This document shows positions 58,001 through 64,000 of a stretch of DNA of 64,000 nt, one piece after another. Origin of the DNA: Oenanthe sinensis. Its lineage: Eukaryota > Streptophyta > Magnoliopsida > Apiales > Apiaceae. The position numbers were made by a program, and so were the translations under genes. Under the pieces are notes generated by a model, which worked only from the letters and a program-made list of their open reading frames with translations, was not told where the DNA came from and searched no databases. The stretch covers positions 8,706,001 through 8,770,000 of the forward strand of contig JAPMAC010000231.1 of NCBI GenBank assembly GCA_028671895.1, given 5' to 3'. Within the stretch, counting starts at the first letter, position 1; the number at the start of each line of letters is the position of its first letter.

Positions 58001-59359
58001 TATTTGGTATCTACAATGATAAAAGCGCAAAATAAACATTAGATTGTCTGAGTTATTTATTATGTTCAAATGATTATGATACATTCATAATATATCTCCC
58101 ACTATTTTTAACAAATCAATAGCCCTTACTATTAATTTGGAAAGTATATCCCATAATTCTTTCTAGTGAGCCAAGATCCATATTTCGTCATGTCTCAAGT
58201 CAACCACTCGAAGTCCTTAAGAATGATTATTTAGGTAGACAACATTTGTCAATTATATCATATATAATTCTTGGATAGTTTGGTGAGCAACGATTGATCT
58301 TATCTATCTAATAGATTTTTAACCAAACTCTATGCTTCTAAGTTCATAATGGTTGAATATAGCCGTTTACTTTCACCTTATTATGACGACTCAGTTAAGT
58401 TTGACCCAATGATACAACGGCCGAATATAACCGTTTATATTCGTCGCATCTCACCACGATAGATAGGAGTCCCCTGCCACTGACAGTCTTTCCACTAATC
58501 GATCTAGGATTCGATGAGTGTTCATTCATTGGAAAGCATCTGATTAAAACTTAATATTTTGTTAAGGGGTTTATAAAATTTATGACGATCATGATCACAT
58601 CATGAAGAGATCCTCAATTTTTCCTTGAACTAAATATTTCAAATTGACATCTTAAATTGTTCATTTCCCAGGTAGATGGAGGATATCAGTGGTCACACTT
58701 AAAACTCATCAGCCTTACGAATACGCATATCCGTTTATGTCAGAAAATCCCAATTATAGATATCAAAATCCATATTCAATTCCGTGTTTTAAAAATCCAT
58801 ATTTCATAAACACAAGAATCTCATGATCGTTTGTTAATTTTAAAATCTTAAATCGTTACAGATTTTATCTTGTTTAGCATGACAAGCATGGCATGGGTGA
58901 CGTATCTAATACATGCATACATCATTAATCTAATTAAAGCATGCATCTTCTACTTTACACATACATTCATACATCAATATGTAAAGTGCAGTATGTAAAC
59001 GTGCTTGGTTATGGCCCCTTTCCTATGTGATCCTTTCGAGCTGATGAAAGGATCAAAGTCAATCTATGGTGGTAAAATATAAATACAATTACATGTCTTC
59101 ATTCTTCTTGTATCCATGGGTGCTTGCTCCTCTTCTTGGATCATCCTTCAATCTTCAAGTACATTACATGGAATAATTGAATACAACCTATACTAATGTA
59201 CTTACATAAGAAAACTCGAGTTACATTCGAGGTTAAACAATTACAAGAATGAAGAAAACGACATGCAAGTCGTATTTATAAAACCAAAACCAAAAACCAT
59301 TAATCTAGGGGTCTAAAGGCCATAACCAGCACCATGCTCAAGTATACAACAAAAATAAT

Positions 59360-59474
59360 GCGGGGGTCCGGGGGCGGAAGCCCCTGGGTGGGGGTCCGGG
59401 GGCGGCAGCCCCCGGGCGAGGTCCGGGGTGGCAGCCCCGGGCGGGGTCCGGGGGCGGCAGCCCCAGACTGGGGT
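59360..59474. repeat. GC-rich tandem repeat in leader of A
   Basis: Four imperfect units of about 26 bp, core GGTCCGGGGGCGGCAGCCCC, in a background that is strongly AT-rich. G runs on the plus strand and C runs on the RNA-sense strand. A plus-strand 65-codon ORF starting here is an accident of composition. Confidence 0.85.
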
Positions 59475-59772
59475 CGAGCTGACCAGTCCTATTCAGAAAT
59501 CATCAATTTCTGAACTACAGATCATATCTGTTGGCCTTTTTCCCCACTGTAACTTATACAGTTTCAGAAGCATGTATCATATACATACTTATCATATCCC
59601 AGTTAACAGATCATGTCCAACATAATCTGTCCACCAGTTTGTATCACTATACAAACTGACCCTCATGCATAATATACAAATCGCAATAAGGCATATAAAT
59701 CAGTCATGACAAATCATAACATGCTATTATCATCATCTATATACTCATCATATGAATAAAAATTCGAATATA

Positions 59773-59815
59773 CATGGCAGTAGCATGGCAGTAGCATGGC
59801 AGTGTCATGGCAGTC
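59773..59815. repeat. Short repeat ATGGCAGTAGC, four copies
   Basis: Successive ATGGCAGTAGC, ATGGCAGTAGC, ATGGCAGTGTC, ATGGCAGTCAC units, about 90 bp from the primer site of A. Confidence 0.75.
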
Positions 59816-59881
59816 ACCAAAACAGGCATATTTGCATCATATACAGTTACCACGTAACCAAATCAGTCCCTTATACACGTA

Positions 59882-59893
59882 GCTCTGATGCCA
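59882..59893 (-). other. Primer binding site of copia A
   Basis: Minus strand TGGCATCAGAGC one base after LTR end CCCAACA. It differs from TGGTATCAGAGC in the other elements at one base (C for T), which may be a mutation. Confidence 0.9.
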
Positions 59894-59894
59894 T

Positions 59895-61450
59895 TGTTGG
59901 GTTCCGAGGCATAAAACGCAGCGGATTAAACGTAAATATAACGAAAAATTTTGGAACCCTAACGCAGGATCATGTATAATCATGGACTGATTATGGTGAA
60001 ACGGAATCATACCTTTGTTTGGTCTTGACTTTCACGAACTCAACAGAGATCCTAGCTTTCACGACTTGTGTCTTCCTCTCGAAAACACCTCTATGGTATC
60101 CACACGAGCACCTTCAAGAACGTCTCACGATCTTGATTACGGAATGGATGTACTAGCCTCCTTTGATGATTTCGAATTTGTCTCTGCCTTTTCTATGTGG
60201 CTGCTCTTCTAGGGTTTTCTTATAAAAAACGTTAACCCTTATTAACCCTACATTATCTATTTATAATGGTTGGTTAATAGGCCCGTAATAGCAACCATAA
60301 CAGCAAAGCCTAACCCATGTAGGTTTAGGATTAAATAATAAAACCGAATTTTATTATTTAATTAATAACTAAGTCACACTTAATTATTAATGGCAGAATT
60401 CAAATTCGAATTTATATTATTTCAATTAATTAAGTCTCACTTAATTAATATAATAAAATTTAAATAATCATCAATTAATTTAAATCTATAATTTAAATTA
60501 ATTATTCCTTTAAGTACTCTATGTGTGTGACCCTATAGGCTATTATTTAATTAGCAATAATTTTATTCTTCAATAAAATTATAAACAATGAGCGGTATTT
60601 AGTAATACATCATTGCTACCCAATTAAATAATAATTAAATCGTGATTCGATAAAACCTTTCGTGATTAATGTTTCCGTGTAATATAATCCCTTTAACCAT
60701 ATATATTATAGATTAAACTCGAGGCATGTATTTAGTCATGCTCTTCAACATTTAATCCGAGTTTACTTGATCCATGAGTAGACTATGAAAACAAATCATT
60801 ATTTGAGCACGGCCATGCATTTTATAGTCTCACTCAATCAAGAGGCCAATAATATATCTCCTAAGTATAGGAGGGTTAAATCCTTTATCTATCATTCATA
60901 TTTCTCATACGACTCATGATATACTCGATGTCCACTTTTATCATTACCCGGTCAAAGGTAACTTTTAATATAGTCAAAGTATATTAATCCTCGTATAGAA
61001 ATATAATAATCTCAAGTCAGAGGATCATTACACCATTATCACTGTGATTCTTTCTTATGACTTTATTAAACATGAAGAATCTCACTGTGGGTCTGTCCAG
61101 TACCATGTACTCCTGCATGTACCTATGTGTTGACTTTAGTATCCCCATACTTATAACCAGTGAGATGTGGTTATCTGTCAAATAACATACTAGTCTATTT
61201 ATGTATTATTATTGTCCTATAATAATAATACTCGACTAGGGACATTTAAGAATATGATATATTATATAATCTCAAGTTCAAGTCATGTACTAAACTATAC
61301 AATGTGTATCATGATTCTAAGGACATTTATTATGCTAACAAATATATCTCAGTAATTAAAATCATAATAAATACGTTTATTGAATAATCAATTGACATAA
61401 AGGTTTATCAAAATAAATATTGTATTGCCTCTAGGGCACCTACACCAACA
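59895..61450 (-). repeat. 5' LTR of copia A
   Basis: 1556 bp, TG...CA, next to the primer site. Roughly 25-30 differences from 10423-11979. It starts (minus strand) TGTTGGTGTAGGTGCCC then TAGAGGCAATA, an Angela-like start. Confidence 0.93.
60257..60265 (-). promoter_or_regulatory. TATA box of A LTR promoter
   Basis: Minus strand CATTATAAATAGATAATG within the 5' LTR, about 365 bp before the LTR end. A standard plant TATA box by sequence. Confidence 0.6.
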
Positions 61451-62202
61451 GAATTTTGCAAAAGCAGTATTATAATACATGAGGTAACTTCGCCATACAC
61501 TCTTGAGTGTAATGGGGTGGCAGAATGAAAGAATAGAACTTTAAAAGATATGATCAATAATATTCTTATTAATCCAAGATTACCTAAGTACATATAGGGA
61601 GAGGCTCTGAATACGACTTTCCATATTCTGAATAAGGTCCCTTTAAAACACATGGAAAAGACTCCTTATGAATTATAGAGAAACATGAAAACTAGTGTGA
61701 AATATCTTCTTCTATGGGGGTGCCTTGCTAAGGTACATGTCCCAGAATACAAAAGAAAGAAACTAGGACCCAAAACTATTGATACGATTTTTCTAGGCTA
61801 TATTGAGACTACAACTGGAACAAGATTTTTGGTATTAAAATCTGACATAGATGCTATTGTGGCCAACGCTATAGTTGAATTTCGTGATACAACTTTCTTT
61901 GAGGATGTATTCCCTATAAAAACTGGTATTCCTTAGATTATTTCTAATGATGATCCTACCCGCATATTGATTCCATTTTTGATCATGTGAAAAGGATGAA
62001 AAATGCGGGGATAGATCCTGGCAGTAGCTCTACTTAAAATGGAGTTGAGGAACTTAGAAGGAGTAAGCGTGTTAGGGTTGTTAAGGACTTTGGAAGTGAT
62101 TTTATCACTTACAATGTTGAGGATGAACCTTTGACTTTTTAATAAGCCATGGATTCTTTAGAATCAAGGCATTGGAAAGGTGATGTAAAGAGTGAAATGG
62201 AT
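61451..62202 (+). pseudogene. Copia relic E, integrase end and linker
   Basis: Continues the integrase of 8613-10422 after element A: HEVTSPYTLECNGVAE (the catalytic E region), NRTLKDMINNIL, LPKYI*GEALNTTFHILNKVPLKH, then the open 83-codon piece KTSVKYLLLWGCLAKVHVPEYKRKKLGPK at 61685-61936, then RRSKRVRVVKDFGSDFITY and AMDSLESRHWKGDVKSEMD at the entry to RT. It stops at 62202, where a SIRE-like LTR end begins; the RT itself is not in the window. Confidence 0.85.
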
Positions 62203-62885
62203 TATTAGGTCCCAAAGTGTTGAAGAAGGGGGGTTGAATACAACACTTCCTATTTTTGTGGATTATTAATTTGTGTTCTCGAGTTTTTTTGAGAAATATA
62301 TGAAAAATCATAGTTGCAAGATTTTTAGAAATATATTATTTATATATAAACTTAAATATTGGTACACCCTAGAGTAAATTAAACTCTAGCTACAATGATC
62401 TCTCTTGTTACAATAATTTCCCAAAATGAATGCTCTAAAGAAATTATGAAGAAGAAGACAACTGCAAAAGCTTATTTTTCCTTTAATTGCTTCGAAGAGA
62501 GAGAGTAATATGGTGCAGACTTCCACCAATGATGTGGCCACTTTCAGCCTATCAAGCAGATTTCTTCAGGATAAGGTTGTGGATAGAATGGAATATTTCC
62601 TGGAATATTCCATTTTTTAACCGATTGAAAGTTTCCGAGAACTGTGGCGATAGAGTGCTTCAGCTTGAAAAATGGCATTATCATCTTAATTTGTTCGAGA
62701 ACTGTGACATTGAAGACAAACTATGGTTATGTGACTAATTGACTGAGAACTCTAGCAAAGGAGTGAACTGTGTCATTTTAGAAAACTGTGGCAATTTCCT
62801 TCGTGAGAACTATGATGATACATTTCCGCCATAGTTTTCTCCTCCAACAATGGAGATGGCATTCAATTGTGGTGTTTTACTAACC
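62203..62885 (-). repeat. SIRE-like LTR fragment H with its own motif array
   Basis: Starts TATTAGGTCCCAAAGTGTTG then AAGAAGGGGGGTTGAATACAACAC, the form of the D LTR end (TGTTGGTCCC...GAAGGGGGGTTGAATAC). About 430 bp in, a motif GAGAACTGTGGC recurs: 62635, 62697, 62744, 62764 (weaker), 62779 and 62803, with an inverted GCCATAGTTTTCTC at 62827. The far end is not defined and no polypurine tract or partner LTR is seen. An 83-codon ORF at 62487 is not supported. Confidence 0.6.
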
Positions 62886-63921
62886 TGCTTTTTAAAAACC
62901 TAATCCTGGTCCATTTCTGAATCAAAATCCTAACTCTTTTTCTCCTCAAAATTTTGGCCCATGTCTGAACTCAGTTTCAATCCCTTTGAATCCTCTTGGT
63001 TTTAATTAAACAGAAAAAATTGAATTCTTTGAAAAAAAGTGTGGATGCATTACTTGAATCTTAACAGCCTTTCATGCAAACTATGACCCAAGATAGGTAG
63101 TTATTAAATTCCAATACTCAAGTCATATCTAAGCTAAAGGTCGAAGTTAGCCAACACAATCAATGAGAGAGAGAAAAACCGATTTCTTAGTCAATCTGAT
63201 GATAATCCTAAATTTCATCCAAACCAACAAAATCATGAAAATGTGAATTCCATTATCTCTCTATGGTCTGGTAATCAATTCAATAATCATGCTGGTATTA
63301 ATACTCAAGAGGAGGAAACTCACTTTTGACCCAAATCCTTTATTTTTAAATCCTACCCTTAATCAATCCTAGTCTCCCAAGAGTTCTGATAAAGTAGTGA
63401 AATCAAGTGAACCTTCCAAATCTAATAAACTTCCTTCAAAACCCATAAGTAACATGTTTAGTGAAAGAGTCTTCAAGCCAAAAGCCCCATTTCCTCAAAT
63501 GCTTACTTCAAACAAATAATCTACTCAGTTAGACAAGATTTTGGAAATCCATAAACAAGTCAAGATCAACATTCCTCTTTTAGATGCAATTCAACAAGTT
63601 CCCTCTTATGTTAAGTGTGTAAAAGATTCGTGTACTCATAAAAGAACCACTCATGTTCCTAAGAAAGCTTTTCTAATGTCTCATGTCTATTCTATCATAT
63701 CACATCAAATACCTGTGAATTATAAGGATCTGGGTTGTCCTAAAATCTCTTGTGTCATAGGTGATACTTTCATTGACAAAGCTTTACTTGATCTAGGTAC
63801 TAGTGTAAATCGTTTTTCATTATATTTCTATCAAACTTTGGATGTAAGTGAGCCTAAAAAGACTAATGTCACTTTTCAGTTAGCTGATCGTTCTGTTAAA
63901 TCTCCTAAGAGTATAATTTAA
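62886..63921 (+). pseudogene. Athila-like gypsy gag-protease fragment
   Basis: Broken plus-strand reading: gag C-terminus (LNQNPNSFSPQNFGP; NSNTQVISKLKVEVSQ; NPKFHPNQQN...SIISLWSGNQ) and then an open piece at 63541-63921 with EIHKQVKINIPLLDAIQQVPSYVK and the protease active-site block ALLDLGTSVNRFS, usually ALLDLGASVNLLP in Athila-type gypsy elements. Also QLADRSVKSP. The reading ends at 63921; RT is not in the window. Stops before 63541 make gag unusable. Confidence 0.75.
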
Positions 63922-64000
63922 AATCCCGAACTTATTCACTTAAATAAATTCAAATAAAAATTACAACTCCTTAATATCCACAACTTACAATTCATAAATA

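Larger units (their letters stand above)
58001..59881 (-). other. Long untranslated leader of copia A
   Basis: About 1.9 kb without a supported gene, as is usual for Angela/BARE elements. Its gag-proximal two thirds match the leader of F. It contains a GC-rich repeat (59360-59474) and a short 11-12-bp repeat (59773-59815) that F does not show. Confidence 0.8.
10423..61450 (-). mobile_element. Angela-type copia element A (host of nested insertions)
   Basis: Bounded by LTRs of 1557 and 1556 bp (TGTTGG...CCAACA) and flanked by the 5-bp duplication GAATT (10418-10422 and 61451-61455). It splits copia relic E, whose integrase reading continues across the two flanks. With the inner insertion B removed its length is about 9.0 kb, which suits Angela/BARE elements with their 1.5-1.8-kb LTRs and long leader. 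The LTRs differ at roughly 25-30 positions by eye (about 1.6%). The gag-pol has two in-frame stops and is split by B, so it is dead as it stands. Confidence 0.93.

Noticed and set aside
1..64000. Search for host genes, tRNA or rRNA
   Set aside because: Nothing beyond retrotransposon parts could be supported by eye; a tRNA scan and protein search would be needed to exclude small genes.

Overview
The window is a repeat-rich stretch of a flowering-plant nuclear genome, probably a eudicot with a large genome. I found no convincing host gene, tRNA, rRNA or CRISPR array. Almost every base belongs to LTR retrotransposons (Ty1/copia and Ty3/gypsy), and the sequence resolves into a stack of insertions inside insertions. 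Species cannot be named from these data; lineage names rest on motifs I recognise, not on a search.

Layout. 1-7454: two degraded minus-strand Angela/BARE-type copia copies, G (LTR end plus a scrap of RNase H, cut by the window edge) and F (LTR plus a decayed gag-pol and leader). 7455-7773: an Angela LTR piece in the opposite orientation. 8613-10422 and 61451-62202: the two halves of an old plus-strand copia relic, E. Element A, an Angela copia on the minus strand, sits in E (10423-61450, target duplication GAATT). Element B, a Tekay/Del-like gypsy with 5.5-kb LTRs, sits in the reverse transcriptase of A (12681-54716, duplication GGAAC). Two SIRE-type copia elements sit in B: D in its left LTR (14675-28497, minus strand, duplication CTCAC) and C in its reverse transcriptase (33300-46756, plus strand, duplication TATTT). 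The right edge holds a SIRE-like LTR fragment (62203-62885) and an Athila-like gypsy gag-protease fragment (62886-63921). The last 80 bases show nothing recognisable.

Ages agree with nesting. By-eye LTR differences are about 1.6% for A, 1% for B, 0.5% for C, and none for D except TA-repeat length. D is the only element with intact genes: gag (812 codons), pol (protease, integrase, reverse transcriptase, RNase H) and a 1196-codon third ORF.

The most interesting biology is in D and its older relative C. (1) Gag and pol of D are in the same frame but separated by three stop codons. A GAG|GTAAAT donor inside gag and a TTGCAG acceptor just before pol are both phase 0 and would excise 1170 nt, fusing Gag 1-429 to Pol. 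C has an intron-like 785-nt segment at the equivalent place, also phase 0, with a matching acceptor region. (2) The third ORF of D is preceded by a TATA-like box and by hairpin copies of the same GGTATGACTTA motif that is iterated upstream of the LTR TATA box, suggesting an internal promoter copied from U3 logic. (3) Each of the three SIRE-type LTRs carries its own iterated, often palindromic, short motif at a comparable place.
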